From assembly GCF_002002735.1 (NCBI RefSeq), contig NZ_MUNY01000039.1, positions 1 through 64,000 on the forward strand: a stretch of 64,000 bases of DNA, read 5' to 3'. Positions within the stretch are counted from its first letter, which is position 1. Each line of letters begins with the position of its first letter. Position numbers and translations under genes: made by a program. The notes below the pieces were generated by a model. The model searched no databases and was not told where the DNA came from. It worked only from the letters and a program-made list of their open reading frames with translations. This DNA comes from Algoriphagus sp. A40. Lineage in GTDB: Bacteria > Bacteroidota > Bacteroidia > Cytophagales > Cyclobacteriaceae. Positions 45,301 through 53,642 of this stretch are shown piece by piece.

Positions 45301-45315
45301 AACTAACATTAAAAC

Positions 45316-46392
45316 ATGAGTCAAACTAAAAAGAAAAAATCAGCAACCCGGGAATGGCTGGATGCGCTGGTTTTTGCAGTTGTAGCGGCCAGCTTGATCC
45401 GATGGCTTTTGCTTGAACCCTTTACGATCCCTACTGCTTCCATGGAAAAGTCACTTTTGGTTGGCGATTTCCTTTTCGTAAGCAAAATGCACTATGGGAC
45501 TCGAATTCCTAAAACAATCCTCCAGGTACCATTAACCCACCAAAAAATCTGGGGAACAGAAATCCCCTCCTTTTCAGACGCTATCCAACTGCCTTATTAT
45601 AGACTGCCTGGGTTTAGTGACGTGGAAAGAAATGACGTAGTTGTATTCAATTACCCGGTGGAGTTCCAATATCCCAGTGATCTAAAAACCAACTACATCA
45701 AGCGGGCAGTTGGAATTTCCGGAGATATAATCGAGGTCAAGGAAGGTGAATTGTTTGTCAATGGCGAGGCTTCTCCAAAACCCGAGGAAATGCAATATTC
45801 CTATGATGTGATTTCCAATCGACCCTTGACTGTTGATTTCTTTGCCGGATATGGGATTAATGCCGAAAGTTTCATGGCATTTTCAAACGGTTCAGGATAC
45901 ATGGTTTTTGGAACAGACCAGATGATGGAAACACTTAAATCCTCACCAGTGGTTGTTTCAATCACCAAGCGTATAGAGAGTCCTGGGGTGAATGATTCAA
46001 GAATATTCCCAAATGGCTCAAATTATGGCTGGAATGCTGACAATTTTGGTCCATTGCAGGTACCTGCCAAAGACTGGACCATAGATATGACCGCTGACAA
46101 TGTACAGCGATATGGCTTCACCATTGAAAAATATGAAGGACACGATCAGGTGGATATGCGTGAAGGTGAGCTTTTCATTGACGGACAAAAAGTGGAAAGC
46201 TATACGTTCAAGCAAAATTATTATTTCATGATGGGCGACAACCGTCATGATTCTCTGGATTCCAGATTCTGGGGTTTTGTGCCGGAAGATCACATCGTCG
46301 GCAAAGCCTGGTTCCTATGGCTTTCCTTGGACAAGTATGAATCGATGTTCAATAAAATCCGCTGGAATAGATTCCTGAAAGGAATCAATTAA
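45316..46392 (+). CDS. lepB: Signal peptidase I
   Basis: The 358-residue protein has an N-terminal membrane helix (about 16-33) and the S26 motifs PTASMEKSLLVGD (Ser42) and NYIKRAVGISGD (Lys129), with GDNRHDSLDSRFWGFVP near the C-terminus. It cleaves Sec signal peptides, including those of the many exported proteins here. An insertion between box C and the last box (about 150-290) is usual in Bacteroidota. A terminator follows. Confidence 0.97.
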   Translation: MSQTKKKKSATREWLDALVFAVVAASLIRWLLLEPFTIPTASMEKSLLVGDFLFVSKMHYGTRIPKTILQVPLTHQKIWGTEIPSFSDAIQLPYYRLPGFSDVERNDVVVFNYPVEFQYPSDLKTNYIKRAVGISGDIIEVKEGELFVNGEASPKPEEMQYSYDVISNRPLTVDFFAGYGINAESFMAFSNGSGYMVFGTDQMMETLKSSPVVVSITKRIESPGVNDSRIFPNGSNYGWNADNFGPLQVPAKDWTIDMTADNVQRYGFTIEKYEGHDQVDMREGELFIDGQKVESYTFKQNYYFMMGDNRHDSLDSRFWGFVPEDHIVGKAWFLWLSLDKYESMFNKIRWNRFLKGIN

Positions 46393-46411
46393 CAAAAAAC
46401 TCCGATTTGAT

Positions 46412-46453
46412 CTGTCCCCAAAACGTATCCTACTTTTTGGGGACATTTTTTTT
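46412..46453. terminator. Terminator after lepB
   Basis: TGTCCCCAAAA (46412-46422) pairs with TTTTGGGGACA (46435-46445), followed by eight T. It also lies at the 3' end of the convergent ung gene. Confidence 0.88.
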
Positions 46454-47115
46454 TACCAGTATATCGGTTCAATTCCTTTTTCCTTTAGGTAAGTATTTGC
46501 TTGGGAAAAATGCCGGCAACCCAAAAATCCTCTGTAGGCAGAGAGCGGACTGGGATGAGGAGCCTTAAGTATCAGGTGCTTTTTGGAATCAATCAATTCT
46601 GCTTTTTTTTGGGCATAAGCTCCCCAAAGCATAAATACGACATGTTCCCGGTGGGAATTGATGATTTGGATCACCTCATCAGTAAAAATCTCCCAGCCCT
46701 TGTTTTGATGAGAACCTGCTTGGTTGGCCCGCACTGTAAGTGTGGCATTTAGGAGAAAAACACCCTGGTCTGCCCACCTTGTGAGATCCCCATTTGGAGG
46801 CATAGCTGTTCCGATGTCTTCTTTAATTTCTTTCATGATATTCAAAAGACTTGGCGGAAAAGGAATTCCTGGTTTAACCGAAAAGGACAAACCATGCGCT
46901 TGACCTGGGCCATGATAGGGATCCTGACCTAAGATTACTACCTTTACAGATTCTAGAGGGCAGTGATCAAAGCAATTGAATATTTCTTTTCCTGGAGGGA
47001 AAACCAGATGATTTTGATATTCGTATCTGACAAAAGAAGCTAACTGCTTGAAAAAATCCATTTCAAACACCTTTTTCAATGGTATTTTCCAATTCTCATT
47101 AATTCTTACCTCCAT
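46453..47115 (-). CDS. ung: Uracil-DNA glycosylase
   Basis: The 220-residue protein removes uracil from DNA. The catalytic motif is [18 protein letters not shown] (Asp65), the leucine-loop motif is [14 protein letters not shown], and the DNA-binding [17 protein letters not shown] block is present. It is divergent from apaG (64 bp between starts) and convergent with lepB. Confidence 0.98.
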   Translation of the reverse strand: MEVRINENWKIPLKKVFEMDFFKQLASFVRYEYQNHLVFPPGKEIFNCFDHCPLESVKVVILGQDPYHGPGQAHGLSFSVKPGIPFPPSLLNIMKEIKEDIGTAMPPNGDLTRWADQGVFLLNATLTVRANQAGSHQNKGWEIFTDEVIQIINSHREHVVFMLWGAYAQKKAELIDSKKHLILKAPHPSPLSAYRGFLGCRHFSQANTYLKEKGIEPIYW

Positions 47116-47179
47116 TTATTCTGATTATTGAATTAGTATTTCCAAATTGTAAATTATATTCCTTTTAGCCTATAATCCA

Positions 47180-47566
47180 ATGGTCATTGCAGTTACGAGA
47201 GGTATAAAAGTGAGTGTGGAAGTCAGCTATCAGGCGGAATTTTCCAATCCACACCAGCACCACTATGTGTTCACCTACAAGGTAACCATTGAGAATAAAA
47301 GCCAACATACTTACCAACTTTTAAAAAGAAAATGGGAAGTATTTGACGCTGCAGAAAATTCCAAAATTGTGGAAGGAAATGGAGTAGTTGGACAACAACC
47401 GATTTTGGAACCGGGAGATTCCCACACTTATGTATCCGGCTGCAATCTTAAATCTGGACTTGGCAAAATGAAAGGCTCCTACACCATGGAAAAGCTTTTT
47501 GACGGAAAACTCGTGGAGGTCTCTGTCCCTGAATTTCAAATGATTGCCAATATATTCCATAATTGA
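47180..47566 (+). CDS. apaG: ApaG-domain protein
   Basis: The 128-residue protein is an ApaG domain: VSVEVSYQAEFSNP...YVFTYKVTIENKSQHTYQLLKRKW, with VVGQQPILEPGDSHTYVSG and GSYTMEKL. It is a small Ig-like beta-sandwich, linked to Co2+/Mg2+ resistance in enterobacteria, but its molecular role is unclear. The methyltransferase ORF after it begins inside its last codons. Confidence 0.95.
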   Translation: MVIAVTRGIKVSVEVSYQAEFSNPHQHHYVFTYKVTIENKSQHTYQLLKRKWEVFDAAENSKIVEGNGVVGQQPILEPGDSHTYVSGCNLKSGLGKMKGSYTMEKLFDGKLVEVSVPEFQMIANIFHN

Positions 47567-48347
47567 TTTGGGGGATTTTTTTTTCTCAATCCGAGCTTTC
47601 CTCAATTATTGGTTAAGTAAGGAAGACCGATACAGTCAGCAATCTACTTTTGTTTTTCAGCTCTATTCCAAGCTTATCCATTTCTTAAAAGAACATAAAA
47701 ATGGTGATCCTGAAATTGAAAAATTCAGGCGAAGCCTCCTGAAAAATCCTACTCCCATTCAGGTACTTGATCTTGGAGCAGGATCTAAAAAAGTCCAACA
47801 AGCCATTCGGCCAATTTCCAAAATCACCCGATATTCAACTAGCGGAGCCAAGTTCGCTCAACTCTATCAATACTTTTGCAGCCTTACTCCGGCTGAAAAT
47901 GTTCTTGAATTCGGCACTTGTGTAGGAATTTCCACCCGATACTTAAGCAAATCTACAATTGGGAAACTTTTCACATTTGAGGGTTCGATTGAAATCCAAA
48001 AAGTAGCGCAAAGTCAACCTCTTGCAGAAAGAACAGAATTTATTCTGGGCCCCATAGACCAAACCCTTCCGGGAATATTAAAGAAAATCCCCAATGTAGA
48101 TTTTGCTTTAATCGACGCCAATCACACCTATAATGGAACAATCAATTCCTTCACCACCCTACTGCCAAAAGTCCATTCGGGTTCCATAATCGCCATCGGA
48201 GATATTCATTGGACACCAGAAATGCAGCAAGCTTGGAATGAAATCAAAGCACATCCAAATGTTAAATTAAGTTTAGACTTTTTCGAATGCGGCATTCTCT
48301 TCTTTGATTATCCTGGGGAAAAGTCCGATTTAATCCTTGATATCTGA
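47544..48347 (+). CDS. Class I SAM-dependent methyltransferase
   Basis: The 267-residue protein is a class I Rossmann methyltransferase: ENVLEFGTCVGISTRYLS is motif I, IPNVDFALIDANH the acidic strand end, and SGSIIAIGDIHW the later strand. It looks like the O-methyltransferase (MTase_24) type. The TTG start at 47544 overlaps the apaG end by 23 bp; no in-frame ATG exists nearby, so the true start is uncertain. Its 3' end overlaps a convergent methyltransferase gene by 18 bp. The substrate is unknown. Confidence 0.8.
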   Translation: MPIYSIIDLGDFFFSIRAFLNYWLSKEDRYSQQSTFVFQLYSKLIHFLKEHKNGDPEIEKFRRSLLKNPTPIQVLDLGAGSKKVQQAIRPISKITRYSTSGAKFAQLYQYFCSLTPAENVLEFGTCVGISTRYLSKSTIGKLFTFEGSIEIQKVAQSQPLAERTEFILGPIDQTLPGILKKIPNVDFALIDANHTYNGTINSFTTLLPKVHSGSIIAIGDIHWTPEMQQAWNEIKAHPNVKLSLDFFECGILFFDYPGEKSDLILDI

Positions 48348-48926
48348 CTTTTTCAATTTTATGAAGAGCTCCGAACCTTGCCGCTCAGGTATGGAGTTGT
48401 AGCAAGGTTCAAACTTTTCCAACTCAAAATACGGCTCAAAATAGATTCTGTATTCCTCAGCACTTCCGGCAAATGGTGGGCCCATTTGTGGGAATTCTCT
48501 ATCAAATAAAACCCCAACCAACCGGCCTCCCGGATTAAGCAATTCATGCATCTTTTTGGCGTAAACAGGCCGAAGTCCAGGCTCCAATGCACAGAAGAAA
48601 GTCTGCTCCAAAACCAGATCATAGCTTCCCTTATGCTCAAAAAAATCCTGGTGATGTATTTGGGATTTGGTAAAGGCCGGATTCTTTTCCAAAAAATTGT
48701 GAATGGGCAAATTCGAAATGTCCAGTAAATGAAGGTTTTGGAAGCCCAAAGCCCATCCTGCAGCCACTTCATAGGCATTGCCACCTCCGGGAACGAGGAT
48801 GTCAATAGTTTTAGTATGAATTTGGCAAAGATATTGATAAAGTGGTGGGGAAGCATATCCTATGTCCCAACCAGTTGCCCCATTTTGGTACCTGAAGGAC
48901 CAGAAATCTTCGTCTAAATTCAGCAT
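48330..48926 (-). CDS. TPMT-type SAM-dependent methyltransferase
   Basis: The 198-residue protein begins MLNLDEDFWSFRYQNGATGW, matching the thiopurine S-methyltransferase (TPMT) family opening (W---W). It has the SAM loop LVPGGGNAYEV, the acidic end HLLDISN and LEQTFFCALEPGLRP. Family members methylate thiols, halides or related small substrates. The ATG at 48926 is preferred; the longer ORF begins at a non-conserved stretch. It is convergent with the other methyltransferase (18-bp overlap) and divergent from the coiled-coil gene (29 bp between starts). Confidence 0.85.
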   Translation of the reverse strand: MLNLDEDFWSFRYQNGATGWDIGYASPPLYQYLCQIHTKTIDILVPGGGNAYEVAAGWALGFQNLHLLDISNLPIHNFLEKNPAFTKSQIHHQDFFEHKGSYDLVLEQTFFCALEPGLRPVYAKKMHELLNPGGRLVGVLFDREFPQMGPPFAGSAEEYRIYFEPYFELEKFEPCYNSIPERQGSELFIKLKKSDIKD

Positions 48927-48955
48927 ATCATAAGCTCCTAAACAGATTGTCAAAC

Positions 48956-49885
48956 ATGAGCACAAATTTCGAAAATGAATCCGGTCAAAAGAAAGACCAA
49001 AATAAGAACATAATTATTATCGTTCTTGTCCTCTTGGTCATCATCAGCGGGATTAAACTCTACACTGATTATGTAGACCGAACTAAGAAAACTGAAGAAA
49101 TACTTCTTCTTTCTACCGAAAATAACGAACTGAATCAGAGACTGGATTCGGTAACATTCCAACTTGACCTCAGAATCAAGGAAATTGAAAAATTGGGTGG
49201 AGACATTCAGGCTCTTGAAGCCGTGAGGGATCAATTAGTCGCCGAAAGGAATTCTACCAAGCAGCGCAGCTCCTCCGAAATTGCAGCATTGAACGGCAAA
49301 ATCACCAACCTCAATGGACTGATTGCCCAAAAAGACCAGGAGATTCTGGAACTGAGAGCTGCAAACCAACAGCTGTTTGCTGAAAATGAGGGTTTGAAAA
49401 CAACACAAGCTGAGATCGAAGAAGAGGTAGCACAGCTAAACATTCAGAAGCAGGACCTTCAGGCCAAAGTGGACGTAGCTTCCATGCTCAAAGCAGAAAA
49501 CATCAGCATCGCTGCTGTCAATTCCAAAGGAAAAGAGCGGATCGAAACCACCAAAGATTTCCGAAACAGACAAATGGAAAGATTGAAAGTAAGCTTCAAC
49601 CTTGCTGACAACAAAGTGGCAGAAAAAGGCCCGAGAAACGTTTATGTGCAGGTTTTGGGTCCGAACTCCCAGCCTATTTTCGACGTGGCCAAAGGATCAG
49701 GAACTTTCATGATTAACGGGGCGGAGCAATTTTACACTGTCAAGCAGGATATTATCTTCGACAACTCTGAGCAGGATTTGGTATTCTACTACGAAAAAGG
49801 ATCTGATTATACTTCAGGCACACATGAAATAAAAATCTTTGTAGACAACTATCAAGTCGGCTCCAAGACATTCACCGTGAAGTAA
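48956..49885 (+). CDS. Membrane-anchored coiled-coil protein
   Basis: The 309-residue protein has one membrane helix (about 19-37, NIIIIVLVLLVIISGIKLY) followed by a long coiled coil (about 50-190, for example NELNQRLDSVTFQLDLRIKEIEKL and QQLFAENEGLKTTQAEIEEEVAQL). A beta-rich C-terminal domain (about 200-309) ends VDNYQVGSKTFTVK. The topology is one pass with a periplasmic coiled coil. I cannot name the family. ATG 48956 is preferred over the in-frame TTG at 48947. A terminator follows. Confidence 0.83.
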   Translation: MSTNFENESGQKKDQNKNIIIIVLVLLVIISGIKLYTDYVDRTKKTEEILLLSTENNELNQRLDSVTFQLDLRIKEIEKLGGDIQALEAVRDQLVAERNSTKQRSSSEIAALNGKITNLNGLIAQKDQEILELRAANQQLFAENEGLKTTQAEIEEEVAQLNIQKQDLQAKVDVASMLKAENISIAAVNSKGKERIETTKDFRNRQMERLKVSFNLADNKVAEKGPRNVYVQVLGPNSQPIFDVAKGSGTFMINGAEQFYTVKQDIIFDNSEQDLVFYYEKGSDYTSGTHEIKIFVDNYQVGSKTFTVK

Positions 49886-49907
49886 ACTTATCCAACGAAT
49901 TCGAGCA

Positions 49908-49935
49908 AGGCCTCCTTAACGGGAGGCTTTTTTTG
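49908..49935 (+). terminator. Terminator after the coiled-coil gene
   Basis: GCCTCC (49910-49915) pairs with GGAGGC (49922-49927), then TTTTTTT. Confidence 0.8.
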
Positions 49936-49965
49936 TTATATACTATGAGTGAATTATGATTATGA

Positions 49966-49997
49966 TTTGGATTACAGCCCTGATTCTCCTACTTTTG
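49966..49997 (+). promoter_or_regulatory. Promoter of the rpsF-rpsR-rplI operon
   Basis: TTTG (49966-49969) lies 20 bp before TACTTTTG (49990-49997), a good Bacteroidota -33/-7 pair, 38 bp upstream of the rpsF ATG. Confidence 0.75.
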
Positions 49998-50035
49998 CGG
50001 TCTGTTAATTCAAATTCCTTAAACACATTAAAAAA

Positions 50036-50404
50036 ATGTTCCAAAGAAATTATGAGACGGTATTCATTTTAACTCCCGTTTTGTCTGATATTCAGATGAA
50101 GGATACTGTCGACAAGTTTGTGAACTTGTTAAAAGAAGAGGGGGCAGAAGTTATCAATGTGGAGAATTGGGGTCTGAAAAAGATGGCTTATACCATCGAA
50201 AAGAAGACTACTGGTTTTTATGTATTGGTTGAGTTCAAGGCTGATCCGACTATCATCCGCAAGTTTGAACTTGAGTTCAGACGCGATGAGAAAGTTATGA
50301 GATTCTTGACTACTGTTCTGGACAAGCATTCTATTGCTTATGCAGACAGGAGAAGAAAAGGAGAATTTAATAAAAAAGTAGAAGTTAAGGAGGAACAAGC
50401 CTAA
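50036..50404 (+). CDS. rpsF: 30S ribosomal protein S6
   Basis: The 122-residue protein has the S6 core ([14 protein letters not shown]...[27 protein letters not shown]...LTTVLDK) and a charged C-terminal tail. S6 pairs with S18 in the platform of the 30S subunit; the two genes overlap by one base. Confidence 0.97.
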   Translation: MFQRNYETVFILTPVLSDIQMKDTVDKFVNLLKEEGAEVINVENWGLKKMAYTIEKKTTGFYVLVEFKADPTIIRKFELEFRRDEKVMRFLTTVLDKHSIAYADRRRKGEFNKKVEVKEEQA

Positions 50405-50655
50405 TGACACTAGTAAACGAACCAATCAACAGAGGCGAAATCAGAAAGAAATATTGCCGATTCAAGAAGCACGGTATCAAGTATATCGACTACAAGGATC
50501 CTAACTTCCTTTTGAAATTCGTAAATGAACAAGGTAAAATTCTTCCAAGAAGACTTTCCGGAAACTCTGCGAAATACCAGAGAAAAGTAGCCCAGGCTAT
50601 CAAAAAAGCAAGACATTTGGCTTTGTTGCCATTCGTAACCGATGGTTTGAAATAA
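50404..50655 (+). CDS. rpsR: 30S ribosomal protein S18
   Basis: The 83-residue protein has [20 protein letters not shown] and [20 protein letters not shown], diagnostic for S18. The ATG shares a base with the rpsF stop (TAATG), so the two are coupled. Confidence 0.97.
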   Translation: MTLVNEPINRGEIRKKYCRFKKHGIKYIDYKDPNFLLKFVNEQGKILPRRLSGNSAKYQRKVAQAIKKARHLALLPFVTDGLK

Positions 50656-50694
50656 TTCGGTCTTGTATCGTCCAATCACAAAAGATCATTACAA

Positions 50695-51138
50695 ATGGAA
50701 ATCATTCTAAAAACAGACATCAAAGGTCTTGGCTATAAAAATGACTTGGTAGACGTAAAGCCAGGTTATGGCAGAAATTACCTGATCCCTCAGGGTTTCG
50801 CTGTACTTGCTACCGGCTCAAACAAGAAAATCCTTGCTGAGAACATCAAGCAAGCGGCTCACAAAGCTGAAAAAATCAAGACTGAAGCAGAAAACACTGC
50901 TGCTAAACTTGCTGAAGTAACACTCGAAATCAAAGCGAAAATCGGTGATTCCGGCAAAATCTTTGGAAAAGTGACGACTCTACAGATTTCAGATGCTTTG
51001 GCTATTCAAGGATTCGAAATTGACAGAAAGAAAATCTCCATCAGTGTTCCTGTAGAAGGTGCCGGAGAATTCACTGCTGACATTGATCTTCATAGAGAAG
51101 TGAAAACTAAAGTGAAGTTTGTAGTAGTAGGAGAATAA
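50695..51138 (+). CDS. rplI: 50S ribosomal protein L9
   Basis: The 147-residue L9 has the N-terminal MEIILKTDIKGLGYKNDLVDVKPGYGRNYLIP and the central helix and C-terminal domain (KIGDSGKIFGKVTTLQI). It follows rpsR by 39 bp and ends the operon before a strong terminator. Confidence 0.97.
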   Translation: MEIILKTDIKGLGYKNDLVDVKPGYGRNYLIPQGFAVLATGSNKKILAENIKQAAHKAEKIKTEAENTAAKLAEVTLEIKAKIGDSGKIFGKVTTLQISDALAIQGFEIDRKKISISVPVEGAGEFTADIDLHREVKTKVKFVVVGE

Positions 51139-51155
51139 GCTCTCTTCAGACTGAA

Positions 51156-51192
51156 AAAAGAAAGGCTCGCATCACTGCGAGCCTTTCTTATT
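51156..51192. terminator. Bidirectional terminator after rplI
   Basis: AAGAAAGGCTCGCA pairs with TGCGAGCCTTTCTT around a TCAC loop (51159-51189). It ends both rplI and the minus-strand small gene. Confidence 0.9.
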
Positions 51193-51435
51193 TTAAGCCA
51201 ATGCTTTTTCTAAATCTTCAACCAATTTCTTGGCTACAGCTTTGGCATTTTTTTCACGAGCTTCCTTGAAAGCGGCCAAAGCCTGAGTTGCTTTTGCTAC
51301 TACTCCTGTGGGATTTTGATCATTTTGAAAACTTACCCAGCACCAGCTAAGGTCAGCTGCAAGTTCAGTTTGCTTAAGTTTCTCAAGTTTTTCGATAACC
51401 TCAGCCACCAGTTTTTCCATTTTGTCTACTTTCAT
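51193..51435 (-). CDS. Small helical protein of unknown function
   Basis: The 80-residue protein (MKVDKMEKLVAEVIEKLEKL...) is Lys/Glu/Ala-rich and mainly helical, with one conserved-looking WCWVSFQND segment in the middle. The longer in-frame ORF starting at 51543 adds an unlikely hydrophobic stretch. I do not recognise a family. Helix and composition suggest a DNA- or nucleoprotein-associated factor, but this is guesswork. Confidence 0.6.
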   Translation of the reverse strand: MKVDKMEKLVAEVIEKLEKLKQTELAADLSWCWVSFQNDQNPTGVVAKATQALAAFKEAREKNAKAVAKKLVEDLEKALA

Positions 51436-51683
51436 TGCAATATGTAATTTTAGTTTAGTTTTCAAATTTCGAAACAAAACAATGCAAATATTCCCATCCG
51501 AACAATATAACTGATTGAAAATTAACAAAAAAGCAATTTTCAATCGATTCCGACTGGAAATAATTGCTTCGAAAGGTTTAATTTGGAATGGTTTCCTAAT
51601 ACCCTTCTGTCAGTTCCAAAAATATTTTTTCTATCTGACTTCAAGTAAATTACACATATCAATCAAAAATCTTTGAAGTGCTA

Positions 51684-51715
51684 TTTGGAAAAAAAGAGTC
51701 AAGAATCTACCTTTG
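51684..51715 (+). promoter_or_regulatory. Promoter of tRNA-Gln
   Basis: TTTG (51684-51687) lies 20 bp before TACCTTTG (51708-51715). The 13 bases CTACCTTTGTGAC are shared with the SRP RNA promoter. The 320-bp gap 51436-51755 holds no other feature, apart from a 14-bp palindrome (51729-51742) in the leader. Confidence 0.8.
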
Positions 51716-51755
51716 TGACACTTTAAGAAAAGCCATGGCTTTCTTATAGCAAAAT

Positions 51756-51828
51756 TGGCTGATGGTGTAACTGGCAACACGTCTGATTTTGGTTCAGAAG
51801 AGTCCAGGTTCGAGCCCTGGTCGGCCAA
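51756..51828 (+). tRNA. tRNA-Gln (anticodon UUG)
   Basis: A cloverleaf can be drawn: acceptor TGGCTGA (51756-51762) with TCGGCCA (51821-51827) including one T-G pair; anticodon stem TCTGA (51782-51786) with TCAGA (51794-51798) and loop TTTTGGT, giving anticodon TTG (51789-51791); T arm around GGTTCGAGCC. U at position 1 is usual for tRNA-Gln. The discriminator is A (51828) and CCA is not encoded. Confidence 0.95.
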
Positions 51829-51857
51829 CAAAAAAGCTTCCAACCGGAAGCTTTTTT
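51829..51857. terminator. Terminator after tRNA-Gln
   Basis: AAAAGCTTCC pairs with GGAAGCTTTT (51832-51841 with 51846-51855), then a T run on both strands. It serves the tRNA and the convergent EcsC-like gene. Confidence 0.88.
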
Positions 51858-52618
51858 CATTTCAGGAGGTTAGGGGTTCCTGTTTCCAGATATTTAGGAT
51901 TATTTTTTAACATCCTAAGTCGATAGGCGTTCATCGCAAATCCTCCTAAATGCTCAGTAAGCCTGTAATTGGCTATCGCTCCCACTCCGGCGCCGATAAT
52001 CGGAATCAGCTGTGCGAGCTTAGCTAAATCAATATAATCCCTATAGTCCAGCTGAAACGTCCTCCAATCAAATTGGCTTAGATCCTTTGGCAATTGCGAT
52101 TTATAACTTTCCCAGTTTTCGATCAGTCCGATCAGTTCATTTCTCCGCTTTTGGCTCGAAAAGCTCAACTGAAAAATATATAGCAGAAAAAGCCGCTCGT
52201 GGTAATCCTTGGTGTCTGCCCCGTAAAGCGCTGCGATATCAAAAAGCATTTTCATCTTGATGGACAGGAATGCCGGAAAATCAGCAAACCCCAATAGTAT
52301 CCCCCCAGCACCTGTCAATGCCCCTTCTACTGAAGCCGTATTCCTGTACCACTTGATTCGCTCACGGACTTTCGTTTCCCGGTCAATCAGCTTCATCTTT
52401 GGATTGGCAGTGGGCACTATCCAGCCTGAGCCTGTGATCACTACCTTGACCATATTTTCTATGGCAACTGTTATCGCTTTGTGGACTTTCTCAGGTATGA
52501 TTTCATTGATTTTTCCCTGAAATCCATGAGTCAGCCTACTAAATAAGCTAGGAGATTTTTTCATCTCCATCAGCCAAAGTCCTAATTCGGCATCTATGTA
52601 ATGCTGATATGAATCCAT
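51857..52618 (-). CDS. EcsC-family protein
   Basis: The 253-residue protein has the EcsC (PF12787-type) pattern: VPTANPKMKLIDRETKVR-like region, GGILLGFADFPAFLSIKMKMLFDIAALYG and YRDYIDLAKLAQLIPIIGAGVGAIANYRLTEHLG. EcsC was named for an ABC-transporter-linked Bacillus gene, but the role of this family is unclear. Hydrophobic stretches suggest membrane association. It is monocistronic. Confidence 0.85.
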   Translation of the reverse strand: MDSYQHYIDAELGLWLMEMKKSPSLFSRLTHGFQGKINEIIPEKVHKAITVAIENMVKVVITGSGWIVPTANPKMKLIDRETKVRERIKWYRNTASVEGALTGAGGILLGFADFPAFLSIKMKMLFDIAALYGADTKDYHERLFLLYIFQLSFSSQKRRNELIGLIENWESYKSQLPKDLSQFDWRTFQLDYRDYIDLAKLAQLIPIIGAGVGAIANYRLTEHLGGFAMNAYRLRMLKNNPKYLETGTPNLLK

Positions 52619-52703
52619 ATCTTTCTATTTATTAGCCTATTAAACTTAATTTTCCCAACCAAGTTATTCCAATATAAACCAATCCTCACCAAACCCAACA
52701 GCT

Positions 52704-53570
52704 ATGATCAAGCTCTTTTTATCTCTGATTTTGGTTTTAAGCGGATTCTATTTCCTCACTGAAAAAGAAGAATTGCCTAAAGATCCATTTGCCGACATCA
52801 CTATCTGTCATACACCTTCAGATGATATGTCCCAGTTTGTTAACGCACCCGGTTTTGCATCCTTTCACCCATCTCCTATCTTTTTTGAATTTGATGCAAA
52901 AGGCGAAATGACCAGTTTTCCGACCTCAGATGGGATGCAGGGAAAAGGCTACCTCATCAAAGCTTCAGCACCCACCGACAAGTGGCTATTTGTCTACCAG
53001 GAATGGTGGGGACTCAATGACCATATCAAACATCAGGCAGAAGTATTCTACGATGATCTGGGTGGAAAAGTAAATGTAATTGCCTTGGATATGTATGACG
53101 GAAAGGTCACCTCAAATCCACAGGAAGCAGGGCAATTTATGCAATCAATGAAGGAAGAACGATTGGAAAACATTGTAAAAGGTGCAAAAACAATGGCCGG
53201 CCCAAATGCGAAAATTGCAAATGTAGGTTGGTGCTTTGGGGGCGGCTGGTCTTTGAAATCAGCCCTTTTAAACGGTGAGCAAAATGTCGGATCGGTCATG
53301 TACTATGGCATGCCTGTCAGGGATGTGGAAAAGTTAAAGACATTAAATTCAGATGTGTTGGGACTTTTTGCCACGGAAGAATACATCTCAGAAGCCATCA
53401 TCAAAGAGTTTGCTACCAATATGGAAAAAGCCGGAAAGAAATTGACCTACAAAATTTTCCCCGCAGTACACGGATTCTCTAACCCAAGCAATCCTAAATA
53501 CGATGAAGCTGCCAGCAAAGAGGCTTATGCAATGGCTATCGGATATTTGAAAGAGAAGTTTGGAGTTTGA
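52704..53570 (+). CDS. Exported dienelactone-hydrolase-family protein
   Basis: The 288-residue protein has an N-terminal hydrophobic segment (about 3-18) acting as a signal or anchor. The alpha/beta-hydrolase nucleophile is Cys in VGWCFGGGWSL, as in dienelactone hydrolases, with EWWGLNDHIK near the start and the His in VHGFSNPSNPKY. An Asp would complete the triad (GLFATEEYIS region, not certain). The natural substrate is unknown. Confidence 0.87.
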   Translation: MIKLFLSLILVLSGFYFLTEKEELPKDPFADITICHTPSDDMSQFVNAPGFASFHPSPIFFEFDAKGEMTSFPTSDGMQGKGYLIKASAPTDKWLFVYQEWWGLNDHIKHQAEVFYDDLGGKVNVIALDMYDGKVTSNPQEAGQFMQSMKEERLENIVKGAKTMAGPNAKIANVGWCFGGGWSLKSALLNGEQNVGSVMYYGMPVRDVEKLKTLNSDVLGLFATEEYISEAIIKEFATNMEKAGKKLTYKIFPAVHGFSNPSNPKYDEAASKEAYAMAIGYLKEKFGV

Positions 53571-53589
53571 TCTGACTATCAGTTTAAAA

Positions 53590-53630
53590 ACAGAAAAAGC
53601 CGCCCTAAAAAGGCGGCTTTTTCTGTTTTA
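53590..53630. terminator. Bidirectional terminator
   Basis: ACAGAAAAAGCCGCC pairs with GGCGGCTTTTTCTGT (53590-53604 with 53612-53626) between the convergent hydrolase and M14 genes. Confidence 0.9.
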
Positions 53631-53642
53631 TTCAATTTTAAC

